Shown: positions 26,640-39,655, counted from the first letter of the stretch. The stretch: 64,000 nucleotides of DNA from Viscum album (GCA_963277665.1 OY728137.1:1175050670-1175114669), one strand, 5' to 3'. Notes: generated from the letters alone by a model not told the origin. Numbers and translations: made by a program.

Positions 26640-27025
26640 TCTATGAGTGTTCCTGTGGAATTATCGATTGAGGTAACGTCTAGATCATTAAGTGGAATAG
26701 AAAACTAGTCACTCAATCCAAGATATACTTCAATCCCCACTCTCATGTGATATTTGGGGAGTTATTCATTGGGTATCATCACTCCTATGATATTTTACAT
26801 TGTATCCCTCACAACAAAGTGATGTATAGGTGTTAATAGATATAAATCACACACAATTTCAACCTTTATGATTTTAACAATATAAAGTTTTTATAAATTG
26901 TTTGATTCAAATTTAAGAGAAAGAGTTGTCAAAAAATTTATTTCCTCAGATAAACTAGATGGTTTAGGAGAATGACTAACCTTAAATCTAGTGGTTTCAT
27001 GTGGCTCTTTATTAATTGATCATTA
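26640..27025 (-). pseudogene. remnant of the second CACTA protein (TnpA-like or ORF1-like)
   Basis: On the minus strand a largely open stretch runs from KEPHETTRFK (about 27,020) through SLSEEINFLTT, then a segment with CDLYLLTPIHHFVV and IPNE, and a later segment with RVGIEVYL and FSIPLNDLDVTSID. The pattern resembles the conserved domain in the non-TNP2 protein of plant CACTA elements: a cysteine and small residues, then V-[VI]-A-like residues, then an R-V-x-[IV]-x-V strand followed by [IL]-P-[IL]. Position downstream of the transposase and the same strand fit. A few stop codons interrupt it. The match was made by eye and is moderate. Confidence 0.35.
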
Positions 27026-28419
27026 TTCCACTACATGTTCTCTTTGATCCTTTTGCATATATTAGTCTATCAAAATAGACTGGGAAATAGCATTTTTTTA
27101 ATGAATCTATCTATTCATGAAATCATTTCATCATCTTATATGTATATCCTTTTGTCTTTGTCTTCTCAAAATATATCTTAGGTGATACTCCAAAACTTTC
27201 ACCTCTAACACGGCTACCATGTTCCATTCACTTCAAAGCTATTGAAATTAGTTGTTCGTTAGGTATAGTTTATTTCAATTACTGTGTATAAACCATATAA
27301 AAATATGAACATAAATATATATTTTTATATAATACTATTATAAAGTATAATAAATTACTATTGATTCAAACTTACAAATGATTCACATTCTTCTTGTGTG
27401 TTTTCATCTACTTGTTTTCCCTGTTTACTTACATGAGACTCCTTCTATAGAACATCATTTAGGATAGAAGTGTATTTGGATTTGAATTCATCAATCTAAA
27501 AATTAAAAAAAGATAATACTTCTTTTCATATAAAATAAAACTTTTACGATATATTTAAAATACAAACCATTTTTTTCATGTAAAGCATACCTCATTCTTA
27601 CTTTATAGTAGGTTCATATTGGTTTTGATGCATATTTTTTGTTTTTAGAACCCATTTTATATTTCATAAATTAAAAATTTTGAATAAAAGTGAATAAAAT
27701 AAATAATTTCAATTAAAATATTATCGACTACAATGAACCTTAAATTATTCCTCATCATGATGACAAATGAAATATTTCCATGTTTCCTGGTTTATAATGT
27801 GTGCATACATAATTGGGGGTGTGGGTTTACTTTCCCCTCAGCATCCCTGAGAAGATTATTTATAAGAAGTTTCTGTAATCCTCTATAAGATTTTCTAGTG
27901 ACCGTTAAAAAAATTCTTATAAAATTATCTAAAATAAACAAACTCATCAAGGGATAATGAAAATTAAATCAACATTTTATTGTATAATTTTTTGGTAAAA
28001 TAAAGAATATATATTGTTACATTACCCTAATATATTCCTCAATGCTTTCCTTTAATGCATTTATTACATGGTTCTGTGAATCTATATCTATTGTCACACT
28101 GATTCTCATTTTGACCCCAATATAACTAATGAACATTAACTTTTATGAGTCAATATGTTAGCCTCATTGATTCCATCCAACATCAATTTTTTAAACTTTT
28201 CTTGTTTCATTAATAATTTTAGATAACATGGTAATACTACTTCATTATTTTTTCATCAATGTGTTGTTGATCCTCTATTAATTCCATAGTTTCAGTAACA
28301 TTCATGTGTTCTTACTCAATATTAGTGACATTATCATGTGGATAAGTCATTATATGCTTGAGTAATCAAAAATTTAATTTAGATTATATAAATGTAGTAG
28401 AGAACACATAATATTATGA
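27026..28419 (-). other. CACTA interior between the two coding remnants
   Basis: AT-rich, stop-rich on both strands. The minus strand has scattered lysine- and asparagine-rich open pieces but no domain that I recognise. It probably contains exon and intron remnants of the two CACTA genes. Confidence 0.3.
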
Positions 28420-31400
28420 GGAAAATCATAGTATATTAAAATACTCTTTAACCTACCCATTGAGTTCTATTTTTTTCTTTAAAGGTTGAAGAGCTTTGGA
28501 ACTTATATCGAGTATCCAAATCCCCTCCTTATAGTCCCATATAACATACAATACATTGTTTGCATTGGGAAATTTGTGAAATGATTTTGATCTCCCAATG
28601 AAAGTGACATTCTCAATTAAATTTTCATGGGACCCTATAGTTTCTTTAGTTTCAAATAGAAAAATTGATTAATTATTATTTTATTGATTTTAGACATAAA
28701 ATACTTACACTACTTGTGATTCCATTATGAAATTTTTTTCCTTTTACCCTTATATACTTAAATACATCTTCCCAAAGCTCAATTCATCAACTTTCACTAC
28801 ACTCATATTGTCAACATATTTTCAATGGAAAATTAGCACTTGAAATGTTTTATAATCCAACTCATATATCTATTAGATGATGTAGAAATATGAAATATTC
28901 ACATAAATTGGATTTATATCCTTGCAACTAGATACATGCATTTCATCCTCCACAAGCATAACTCCACTATTTTTCATCATATTATGTTCATCTTGATCCT
29001 TTATATAAAACATTTAACCGTTAATTAAAAAACATAGTGTAATATATAACTTTTACATTTGGTCCCCTGGATATCCATCAATGTCGTGCAACAATTTAAT
29101 TCGAATTTTTAAAAAAAATTCTTATAAATATGATCCTAAAACAATGTTATAAACTATTTATTATATGTATTTTATATCCATCCTTGAACCCTTGATAGAT
29201 TAAAATATGTAAGAATTACTTTGTGGGATTCACCGTATGGATCAACCTCTAAAATATTATGTAAAATGTAATGGTGATCTTACTACATATCAATAATGGT
29301 AATTGAACCAAAATCTCTTTAAAAATCCATTCACAAATAATGAATCTGCTATGATGAGATTTTGGTAAACCAATGATATCAACATTTTACATGTAATTGA
29401 TGTAGAATTCTACATCTTCTTTAATAATATATCACTATTCAATATAATCTTTTGTCCAACTTTTATTATTCATGTACCCTATTAAAATCTCCATATATCA
29501 TTCAATGGGGTACATCCATTTTTAATATACAGGACCATATAGTGGAATCTCTCTAACCATGTGAACTATTAGGTGGATCATTATATAAAAGAATTATGGT
29601 GGTAATAACATCTCCACCTCACATAATATTATTTCAATTTACTTATTCATGATTGGTAATTTTGATGGGTTTATAACTTTACTGCATATTGATTTGAAGA
29701 AGAATAAAATTTGGGTTAATATATGTCATACATTTTTAGGCAGAATGTAATGTAAAGATACAGACATAAAATCTTGCATCAAAAAATGAAAATTGGGTGA
29801 TTCTAGACCCTATTACTTAAAATTATTCATTGAAATTACATTATTTATAATTTATGAATATCCCTCTAAAACTTTTAAACCATTAAAAAAGTTTCAAAAT
29901 TTGAAATTTTTCTCTTTTGGAAAATTGTGTCTTTCACCCTTCCTTGGTCCCAACACATCCCTTATCCCCATGTCAGTCATGTCCAACTTACCTTAATTTA
30001 TTTTTATTTTTCTCAAGTGAATTTATTAATGTGCCAATAACATTATCACATACATTTTTTCTAATTGTGTACAATCAAAAAAATTTCTAAAGTATAAACA
30101 ATTATAGAATAATAATTCAGAGAAAATTGATCACTTTTTCAACCTTATTTCATAAGGTTTTTTGAAAAAGGTATACCTAATTCAATTTCAATATATTTTA
30201 CTTTCATAAATAGTTAATCACTCATTATTGGAGATGGTATTGTACTTTTTTTATATTTACATCAAATGGTTTCATTTAGGATCTGTATTTATGTCATCAG
30301 GGTAAAAATTTGTGATTTTATAAAAACAATTTCTTTGAATAATGGTTCAACCTATCTCAGTGTGTACCTTCTTCAAAAATGGGACACCCTAAAATTACTT
30401 TAATTATATATCCTTAAAATTTTCCATAAGCAATAAATTCATTTATCATCATGTATAGAATGTCTCTCAATGTGAACTCTTCACTTCTATGATCATCATA
30501 AATTGTAACACATGTATCTAACATCAATTTCAGATCTCCATTCAATGAAACTAAATAGTCAACAATATCATTACTAGATTATTTTGGTCCAGATATTAGT
30601 AGAGACAACATAATGTATTTTTGTTTCATCTATAACCATGGTGAAAAGTTATAATTTACCCACAAAACTAACCATACACCATGAGTACTACTTTGTACAC
30701 CAAAAGGATTTATTATATCTATAGATAATGAAAGATTGAGGTTTCTAGGATCGTTTCCAATTTTAGGATACTCATAAACAATTTTCTTCTACTGAGGATA
30801 GTTTAATAAGATATATAGTTTCCCATATTCATTTCTTGTATATACATTCCATGTTAATTTTCTAGTGGTTTCCTGACATCTATATAGTCATATAAACCTT
30901 GGAATTACTGAAAATTGAAAGGTATCTTTCTAAGGGGTTTATTTGTATTTATTGTATCCATTTATGCCGCACTAAGATCATTTTATATGTGATTCATGAG
31001 TCTTGTGAAATAATATAAAATAATTTAGATAGGAATGTATTTTTTTCATATATCAAACCCACTGAACATATAATTCTTTAAGATTTATATTTCTAATAAG
31101 GAATCTCATTTTATTATGGTAGTATATCATTCAAGAGACCAAGTTGTTAAGTGAAACCGATGTTGCTCCATCTGCTGCAAGCTTTCAAATTATATACCTT
31201 CTATGTAGCTAAAAAAATTTATATTTAGTACAAATGGTATAAAATGGTCTCTTTTTAGAGTTATTTAATTTCTAAAACAACTTTAGGCAATCACAAAGGT
31301 TTTATTACATTTTTATTATCATTTATTCTATATGATCTACATCATCCTTTACATTGGTATTCATATGAAATGACCTATAAATGGAAGTATCATCCCAATT

Positions 31401-31525
31401 GGTATATACCTTCAATGTTTTCATATGTTTAGTACAACATTTATTGCATTGATATATTCTATTAAAATTCAAATTCTCTTAAAACTCTTCAGAATTAATT
31501 TATGAAGAATAAAATCAATGTAAAT
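28420..31525 (-). pseudogene. TNP2-type CACTA transposase, decayed
   Basis: Four domains known from plant TNP2 transposases appear in order on the minus strand. First is the transposase-associated N-terminal region (about 31,500-31,330; ENLNFNRIYQCNKCC with paired cysteines, then a WDD segment). Second is the TNP2 catalytic region (about 30,930-30,340; DPRN, then INPFG, HGVW, NYNFSPWL, LISGPK and DYLVSLNGDLK). Third is the DUF4218-like region (about 29,750-29,330; FCLKMYDIY and a C-terminal VNGF segment). Fourth is the DUF4216-like region (about 28,620-28,440; NANNVLYVIWDYKEG then ILDISSKALQPLK). Stops and frame changes occur throughout, so no product is possible. Such proteins cut and join CACTA ends in the nucleus. 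The start lies only a few bases from the copia insertion at 31,531. Confidence 0.8.
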
Positions 31526-31530
31526 GAAAA
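31526..31530. repeat. target-site duplication GAAAA, left copy (copia 1)
   Basis: GAAAA directly precedes the LTR that starts TGCCCAACTAGG. The same five bases follow the candidate right end at 39,656-39,660. Because the word is A-rich, a chance match is possible. Confidence 0.5.
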
Positions 31531-32890
31531 TGCCCAACTAGGATCAAATTAATCACTAAGAAGGAGAAGAGGTGAATTAGTGATATCTATTTCTTTTATA
31601 TTATCTTTCTTTTCTAACAACATTAAAATCATATTAATGATTTTTCACTTTTCTGAAAACCAAAAATTCATACATCCATAGGAACACAAGTATTTATATG
31701 GTTCACTACTCAAATCGAGTATCCAGTCCATAGCATGGTTTAGAAATAATCCAATATCGCACAACCCACTAGAAAAAATCCTTTTAATTGGATAAAAAAT
31801 GTAGGAAATTCCCTTACACTTTTTTAGAACTATGATCAAAACAAAAGTACTTGTGATTCTTCTAACACTAGTGATGTAAATAAGTTTTGTAATAAGTTTA
31901 AAAACCTTCACTAGTTGGTTTTGAACATGTCATTATGCTTCTTCAACAACATCAACATTTGAAATTCTTCAAAAAATAATTCTTCAATTTATTACCTAAT
32001 AGTAGTTAGGAACAACATATCTAGAATTCATATGAATACTCAGACTCATAGCTCAGTCTAATTATTCAGACCAAAAACAAGTATAGTTTTTCAGTCTAGA
32101 AACTAGTTTAACTCGTTTCTTTTATTTCCCAAATCCGTCAGTCTGATTACTTAGTCTAATTCAATAAATATAATCACAACTTCTTCTAAATTCTTCAAAC
32201 ATTTAGAAAACATTTCACAATAAATTTTTTTTGGAAACCTTTAGCACACTCACTCTCTCCCACATGTGAACAGTTATCAGGGAATGTTGTACTTTGACCT
32301 CTATTTATAGGTTCCTCAGAAGTAAAACAGGAAGGAAACCAGTTTTTTTCCCACTCACAAAAATTCCAGAATCCTGAATTTTTCAATCATCCAAACATGA
32401 TTTTTAACACTTTTGGATACTTCTCAAATATTCTGGATACTTCTCTAACCTTCTTTAATCTTCTCACAACTTTATTAATCTTCAAATTTATAAAAAATTC
32501 TTCAGTACAAAACTATTTTTCATTCTTATTTTCTTGATCTGATTAAAAACATTAAAACAAAAGTCTTCCCATTATAATTTTCAAAACCAATTGAAACTAT
32601 TCTTCCATAAACATCATTTCAACTTCTAAAAACATCAAAACACTTCATCAATGATCTAATAAAAACATCAAAATGTTTCTATTATTCTTCCTTTGATCAA
32701 ATGCCTCTTAGACTGATGGAGCTTCATCAAATGAAACTAAACCTCCAATGATTAATTGATGTTAGTATGAATCTAATGGATCAGCCACTATTTTTCATCC
32801 AATGAATTGGTGTCAAATTTTTTTTGATGAATCTTGACCAAATTAAAAAAAAACATAACTCCTCCAAAAAAATATAATTTTAATTCTCAC
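31531..32890 (-). mobile_element. left (3') LTR of copia 1, truncated
   Basis: Aligns with 37,417-38,810. Examples are the CCCAACTAGG start, GTGAATTAGTGATAT versus CTGAATCAGTGATAT, TCTCTCCCACATGTGA with TATTTATAGGTTCC (32,255-32,320 versus 38,170-38,230), CTTCCTTTGATCA and TTTTTTGATGAATCTT. Similarity stops near 32,890, where RT coding sequence begins directly. The part corresponding to 38,811-39,655 and the PPT are missing. The minus-strand open frames here are not genes. Confidence 0.75.
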
Positions 32891-33390
32891 TAAAATTAGT
32901 GTGAAAATTGGATTTGAATTCACCATTATAAACTTCTTAATAATTTTCTTAACATAATTATCTTGAGATAAAAAAAATTATTTATTCTTTTATGAGATTA
33001 GTAAGAAAATAAAATTTTTCATTTCACCAAGAATGTAAATTTCAAAAAAATTATTCATCGCTTAAGAAAACTTTTCACAAGTTCTATCATCATGATTGAA
33101 AATATAATATCATCAATATGAAGAATTACAATGAGATAAATTTATTGATGTTATATGAAATTGAGATTATTGTCAACTATTCCTTTCGTGAAATTCAACT
33201 TCCTTAATTTTTCATCCATTTTGGAATACCAAGATCTTAGAGCATTCTTTAACCCATAAAAATATATCTTCAAATTTCACACATAACTTTCATAATTTAA
33301 AATTACAAATCCACAAGGTTGTTCAACGTAAACTTGTTCATCAAGTTCACCATTGATAAATGATTATTCCATATCTATCTAAAAAATTTT
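32891..33390 (-). pseudogene. copia 1 reverse transcriptase remnant
   Basis: Minus-strand reading gives DEQVYVEQPCGF (33,342-33,309), a GLKNALRSWYSKM segment (about 33,240), HIDDIIFS (33,122-33,100; the [YF]-x-D-D box with H-I before D-D), ILGEMKNF (about 33,030) and FISQDNYVKKIIKKF (about 32,970-32,930). These are landmarks of copia RT in correct order. Frames shift between segments and stops occur. RNase H should follow but the LTR begins almost at once, so RNase H was deleted. Non-functional. Confidence 0.75.
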
Positions 33391-34319
33391 ATAACTTTAT
33401 TATGCATAAATTTTAAGAAATATATTTATTTCTTTTAACCTTTCTACTGGAGTAAAAGTCTCATCAAAATTAATGCATTCAATCTATGAGTAACCTTTTC
33501 AAAACAATCATGCTTTGTTTCTTATCACTTCACCATCTTCATTCAACTTGTTTCAAAACACCCAATTTATACCAATAATATTTTTATCATTTTTTTGTAT
33601 GATTTTCCAAGTTTAATTCTTATTAATCTAGTTTAACAATTCATTCATATCATGAACCTTATCCTGATGATCAAAATATTCCTTAACATATTTGGGTGTA
33701 ACTTTTGAATACAAATACATATGCGCAAAAAATATTGATATTATTCTTATTTTATCTTTTTTTATCACCAATGGTGTTTTTCAATACCACCTATTTCCTT
33801 ATCCTAGGATGATATGTACAAATTTATTCTTTATCACTCGAAATAGATGAGTTTAATTCTTCAATATGTGTGGAAACACAATTGTTGGAATTCTTTTCTT
33901 GTTTCTCAACACAACTCTTTTATGTTTTACATCTTCATTTTATACATGTTATTTTTAAACAACTTCTTATTATTTTTCATGAACTTTTATATAAATTAAA
34001 TCAACTAACTTTCATCTTTCTAGATAGAAACAAATATATCCTCTTCCATCTAGATTATAGAAAATAAAGATTCAATCTTCACCTCTTTGATCAAATTTTC
34101 AAAGATTTCTGCATTTCTTCCTTAAGATTTAGGGACACCCAAACACCCTTAAGTGTTTCAAACATGGATTTTAATTTTATTAAATTTAATAAGGATTCAT
34201 ATCAAAATATGTTCTATAGAAATTCCAATTATGAATAAAACCTGTTGTACTTGTTTCCCACCTTTATAAGTAATGATAAAGACCGTGGTTGATTAAAATA
34301 GTCAATCTCATTTCCAAAA
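33391..34319 (-). pseudogene. copia 1 pol, stretch between integrase and RT
   Basis: Lies between the integrase and RT matches and so should encode the integrase C-terminal end and RT N-terminal part. The minus strand is broken by many stops. I do not recognise motifs with confidence. The plus-strand open frame at 33,870-34,067 is a shadow. Confidence 0.4.
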
Positions 34320-34740
34320 AACATTAATTATTTCATTCAGAAAAACCATTCTATTATTATGTTTATAGTGCACTGAAATCATGAAGAATTCCATGTTTTT
34401 CAAGTAAAATTATGAATTATTCATTCGTGTATTCACAACTGTTATTAGTTCGTAAATTTTTCACATAATATCCACATTCCATTTTCAATCTTCTTGAAAA
34501 ATTATTAATCATCTATAGAATGTATTATTTATGTTTCAAATACATAATAAAATTAATGTGAGTAAAATAATCAATGAAATAAATGAATTACTTATCTATA
34601 AAAGTTTCTTATTTACTCACTAGACCACAAATATCAGAATGAATTAGTCCCATGGGAAAACTTGAACAAATTTCAACTTTCTTGTGGACAAATTCTGTAA
34701 TCTTCCCCTTATAAAATATTTAAGAACACCAACCTCTTCT
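34320..34740 (-). pseudogene. copia 1 integrase remnant
   Basis: The minus strand reads HKKVEICSSF then GLIHSDICG (about 34,710-34,640), which matches the segment after the zinc-binding part. Further on are LRTNNSCEY (about 34,470, where an aspartate-asparagine-glycine triplet is expected) and KHGILHDFSA (about 34,405-34,375), followed by NGF (about 34,345). This order is diagnostic for copia integrase. The expected catalytic aspartate in the second motif is replaced by asparagine. Stops and frame shifts are frequent. Confidence 0.72.
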
Positions 34741-35167
34741 TCTTATCATAATTAAAATATCATGAACATTTTATTTCTTAGAAAACCTACTCATATTTCT
34801 CCGACACATATCCCCAAACCTTTTTTCCCACAACTAATTTTATTCTATCTTTCTTGGATAACATTAATTATGTACATCACCAACATGAAACAAGTTATAC
34901 TTTGTACATTGGACTCTTGTAAAAACATTTCCACCATTAACTCTTAAAAAAAAGTTGTATTTTCTATAAAAAAAATCATTTCCTTCATCAAAAGGTTTTT
35001 GAACACTCAATAAATGGTGTTCCAACCCATAAAAAACAAGGCCTTTTGGATTTCAACTTTATTCTCATATAATAGAAGATCCAACACCTTTGATTCTAAG
35101 TGATAATTCATTTCCCAAGATCATGGTTATTTTTGTAAAATATTTCATATAATTTAAAAACATTGAA

Positions 35168-35215
35168 TCTCCTATCATATATGAGGAGTACCCACATTCC
35201 AAAATCCAGGGTCAT
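35168..35215 (-). pseudogene. copia 1 protease active-site region, broken
   Basis: Minus-strand reading PWILECGYSSYMIGDSMF aligns with the copia aspartic protease start, where D-S-G is expected. Here the triplet is E-C-G, so the catalytic aspartate is lost. Downstream (towards 35,050) LGNELSLRIKGVGS fits the same protease. Upstream (35,216-35,900) two open minus-strand stretches (35,442-35,630 and 35,633-35,899) are lysine- and serine-rich and probably represent the linker between gag zinc knuckle and protease. Confidence 0.6.
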
Positions 35216-36479
35216 TGTCTTTTCATAGCTTTGAGAGTAGTTTCTAAAATAAAATATTTTTCTTTCCCTTTGTATTTCTTCACATTAAACTTTTGATAAT
35301 TGTTTTAAACCTATTATTCGGTTGGTAAAAAGAAATATTCTTTAAGGAAGATATCCAAGGTTCTCACAAATTTCAAAAATAGTTTCCAGATGTTGGAATA
35401 GATTTTTGACTTTCAGAAAAACTTTCTCTAAATTTATTATTTCATAGGATTGGATCCCCCTTAAACTTTTCTTTATGTAACTCATGAGATAATTCTAGTG
35501 TTGTCAGTTTAACTAACACAAATTTTTGTAAGTCCAAATCATCCAAAATACCATTGGAATCCATAGAACGAATATTTCCCTCTATCAATTCCATACTACT
35601 TGAAGTTTTGAACATGTTTTTCAACAACATTATTATCTAACATATATATAATTTTTTAGTCCCAAACTTCTTGTTATCACTTTAAATATTTTCGTTGATT
35701 TTTTTCTTCTTCCCACCTTTAGAAAAATTAGATGTTGTGACCTTTTTTCAAACTTTGATATTTTAGAAACTTCTGAGTTTTCAAATTTTTTGGTTTTGGA
35801 AACATACACAATTTTCTTAGATTTCCTATTCCTAGGAACACATTCAATTTTATTTTCAACCTTTGAATATAAATTTTTTTTGATATTTCTTATGTTCACA
35901 AATAAATAACTTTCACCATCTTTAAATATGGATTTGTTTAACCTAGTAACTCCATACTCAGCTTTAGATAACTTTTATTGGACAAGTTCTAACTCTTCCT
36001 CCACTTTTATATTCACTTAAAGATGTTCATTTTAATTATTTTATTTTTATAGAGATTTCATAGAGAAATCATTCTCTTCCATCAGCTTAGATTTTTCATT
36101 AAGAAAATATTATTAATTATTTGTTATTGAACTTTACTTTCTCAAATTCTTGATTTCTCTTTCAAGTCTTAGAATATTTTTAATACATTCTTTCAACTCT
36201 CTTTTCAAATGAAATTCTAACTTGATATCTTATTCTTCAAAACTATTCATTTCAAATTTTTCATCATTAAAATTTCAAATTAATATGTTTTTTTTTCAGA
36301 AAATTCATTGAATTTTTCAAATTCAAATTCACTATCCTCATTTCATCAACTTTAGACCAAAACATTATCCTTTTAGATTTGGATAACGTTTTATCTTTTC
36401 CCTTGGAAAGATATTTTGACCTATAAACATGTTACCTACAAGTTATTCAAGAATTTCTATCATTCACATCACTTTCTTC

Positions 36480-36950
36480 TTCATCCTTTCTTCAAGGGGA
36501 ATTTGCAGTAAAATTTCCAATGGCTCCACTATCAAAACATTTTAGAGGTAGCTTCCCTTTTTACTTTTCTATACCTCTTTTCACATTTTTATAAAAAAGA
36601 AGAATAATTCATAAAATTTTTTACTAACCTAATACTATGTATCATAGTCCCCAACTTCTTCATCATCAGGAATCTTCTAATATTTTTCTTAGTTTGAATA
36701 TTTTAAATGAATTTATTCATCAACATTTTCTTTTATTTTCATATCTTTCTCTCTTCTCATTTCATATGTAATGAGAGTACTATTAAGTTCATCTAAAGGG
36801 AGAGTTTTAGGATCTCTGTATTATAAAGATAAAACATTGGAATCAAAATTTTATATAAGGATTTTTAATATATTCTCAATAATAGTTTAATTTTATAACT
36901 TGTCACCAAGATATATTATGGTGAAAAAAATATCACCATGCTTGTAAAAA
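36480..36950 (-). pseudogene. copia 1 gag remnant with decayed zinc knuckle
   Basis: The minus strand has ENILKIL (about 36,880), then TLPLDELNSTLITYEM (about 36,820-36,775), typical of the C-terminal half of the copia gag core. Further on comes CFDSGAIGNFTANSP (about 36,538-36,491), the position of the CCHC knuckle with its second, third and fourth ligands replaced. The retained order and spacing support the call; the protein could not bind zinc. The N-terminal gag part lies between here and the PBS at 37,400 and is too decayed to read. Confidence 0.7.
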
Positions 36951-37395
36951 AGTCACCAACGATATATACTCACCCATTTTTATATCTTCATACTTCAACC
37001 TCCATATTTGTAACTTCTCTTTCTTCACCAATATATTTCATTTATAGATATTATTCAACTATTCCAAGTAACCTTTATCATTTAAAACTCCATTTACATA
37101 AAGAAATTAACTTTCTTAGAGTGATGATAGTAACACATTCTTTTCCCTTGCATCATTATTTATATTTTTTTCAGCAACAGATGTAAGATGAACATTTTCA
37201 ACAAGAGGAGTAAATACATATATAGAAACTTTTAAAAAATCATACACAAGATATGTAAGATATGAAAAAATCCAATCTTTCCATATATGATAGTTATTTC
37301 CATAAAAACTATAATACTTTTAATGTTTACACAATTCTTATTCTTCACAATCACTTCTATTAAATCATAAGAAAAGTTGTAAATGAAGGGAACTT

Positions 37396-37410
37396 CCCTT
37401 TGATACCAAT
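37396..37410 (-). other. primer-binding site of copia 1
   Basis: On the minus strand the sequence is ATTGGTATCAAAGGG just inside the right LTR. TGGTATCA is complementary to the 3' end of plant initiator methionine tRNA, the usual primer for copia elements. Six bases separate it from the LTR edge. Confidence 0.8.
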
Positions 37411-37416
37411 TTAAAA

Positions 37417-39655
37417 CACCCAACTAGGTTCAATGTAATGAATGAGAGGGGGATGGGCTGAATCAGTGATATTTTTTCTTTTTTTATCTTAATGTTATAA
37501 AAACCTTCACCTTCTGTTAAATATTTATCACTTTGATTAAAACCAAACACTCACACATCAACAAGAACAAAACTACTTACAAGTTTCACTCCTCAATAAG
37601 TTTAGCAATTCCTTCAAATAATTTTTAAATAATTCAACACTACACAATCCACTATAATAAAATTATTTTGTGTGGAAAACAAGTAGGAAATGCAATTAAA
37701 CTTGTGTATCACTATGATTAATACAGTATTTCTTATTCTTCTTCTAGAATTAATGGTGTAAATAATTTTTTATAATAATTTTAGAAACCTTCACCAATTG
37801 GTTATGTACATTTCATTGTGTTTCTTCAACAAATTACACTTTTGAATTTATTCAAAAAACTACTCTTCACATTCTTACCGAGTAGTAGGTAGGAATTAAT
37901 TCTCTAGAATTTATACAAAAACTCAATCTGATAGCTCACTCCAATTCTTCAGTCTAATTCTTTAGTATGGAACCAAGTTTTATTTTTTAGTTTGGAAACC
38001 CTTATGATTCGTTAGTCTAGAAAACAGTATTATTTTCTTCTTTTCCAAATCAATCGGTCCAATTGCACAGTTTGATCGGGTAAATCTAGTCATAACTTCA
38101 TTTGAACTCTTCTTTTGTTTGGAAAACATTTCATAAAAAACTATGTCCGAAACCTCCAATGCTCTCACTCTCTCCCACATGTGAGTAATTATCAGAGTAT
38201 GTCATACTATAAACTGTATTTATAGGTTCCTAAGAAGTGAAAAATGGTAGGAAGTTGATTTCATTTTTCCGCTCACACGAATTCCAAAATCTTCAATTTC
38301 AAAATCATTTGAACTTCATTTTGACCACTTCTCAAAACTTTTAAACTTTCTTGGATACTCTATATACTTCTTAAATATTCACACAACTTCATTCTTATTC
38401 AAATTGACAAAAAATTCTCTAGTATGAAACAGTTTATCATTCTGATTTTCTTGATTTTATTGAAAACATATAAAACAAAAGACTTATCATTCTAATGTTA
38501 TAAAAACAATTGAAATTATTCTTACATAAACATCATTACAAAATATAAATACTTCAAAACCCTTAAACAAGAGTATAAAAGAAAAATCAAAAAGTTTCAC
38601 CCTTTCTTCCTTTGATCAATAACTTCTTAAATTGATGGAACTATGTCTGATGGAACTCGTCCTTTGATGACATATCAGTGTCATTATGCATTATATGGAT
38701 CAGTCTTTATGGAAATTCTTATGGATTAGTATCAAATATTTTTTGATGAATCTTAACCCAATTGAAACAAAACATAACTACTCCAAAAAATAATAGAAAA
38801 TAAATTCTCCCACTGATATTTAAGATCACATGAATAGGGTTGACTACACTATTGTATTTCATCTGGTAGATTAGTCTCGGAATCCCTTCTGATTCTTCCG
38901 TTCCAACAGCTCAACTGATTGATCATACTCAACAACTTCTCTTCTCAATTACACTCACCAACTTTGATATATAAAATAAAATTTGTATAGTATTATTTTC
39001 TACAACTAAGGGAATTATGCATCTGATTTTTTTATCAGTTTCAACCATATGTTTGATGGATCGGTGTGAGAACCTATCTGATGGATTGGTGGAATGATGA
39101 GTTTGATAGACTAGTATCAACAGTTACTTCTTTATTTTTGATACACAATAATTGGTGGTTCATACAATGAATAAATTCATATGATGGATCAACCCATCTA
39201 ATGTATTGGTAGATCATCATTTTTACAAAACTTCTGAAAATGTAAAATTCAACCTCTCAGATACCAAAAAACTTTTGTATTCGATGTTTCTAGATCTGAT
39301 GATATTCTTTTAGAAAAATTCAACTACTTAGAAATAATATAAATTTTCATTTCACTTTTCATCCAAAAAATCAAGATTTTATCATTCTTTCTTCATTATA
39401 TTTAGAACATTGATATTGGAATAGCATCATATGAATTTGTATACCATTTCTCCCCTTTATTTCATAAATCTTGGATCACAAGTTTTTAGTCAAATTATTT
39501 ACATATTCTATCATGGAAAATCATATTTATATTTTTTTTGTTGAAAATATCAAAATACATTCTATATTTAATATAAATTCCCACCCTGTTAAAAAATCAT
39601 TGAAGAAAAAATATGAATCCAAAAACTAGTTCACCCAAAAAACATCTTAAGAACA
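37417..39655 (-). mobile_element. right (5') LTR of copia 1, about 2.24 kb
   Basis: The left part (to about 38,810) matches 31,531-32,890. The rest continues the same GATGGATC and CAGTCT-type short motifs (38,850-39,210) and reaches AAGAACA at 39,655, followed by GAAAA, the same five bases that precede the left LTR. On the minus strand the LTR would begin TGTTCTTAAG. The start at 37,417 (CACCC instead of TGCCC) is one or two substitutions away from TG. Confidence 0.6.

Larger units (their letters stand above)
31531..39655 (-). mobile_element. Ty1/copia retrotransposon 1, decayed, inserted in the CACTA
   Basis: Two copies of a long LTR in direct orientation enclose a minus-strand interior with, in order from the PBS, gag (zinc knuckle), protease, integrase and RT, which is the copia gene order. 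The right (5') LTR is about 2.2 kb. The left (3') LTR is shorter because a deletion fused it to the RT coding region. The element sits at the start of the CACTA transposase gene and interrupts it. The TSD candidate is GAAAA. The LTR contains repeated TCAGTCT and GATGGATC-type words, which are LTR-specific short motifs here. Confidence 0.75.
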
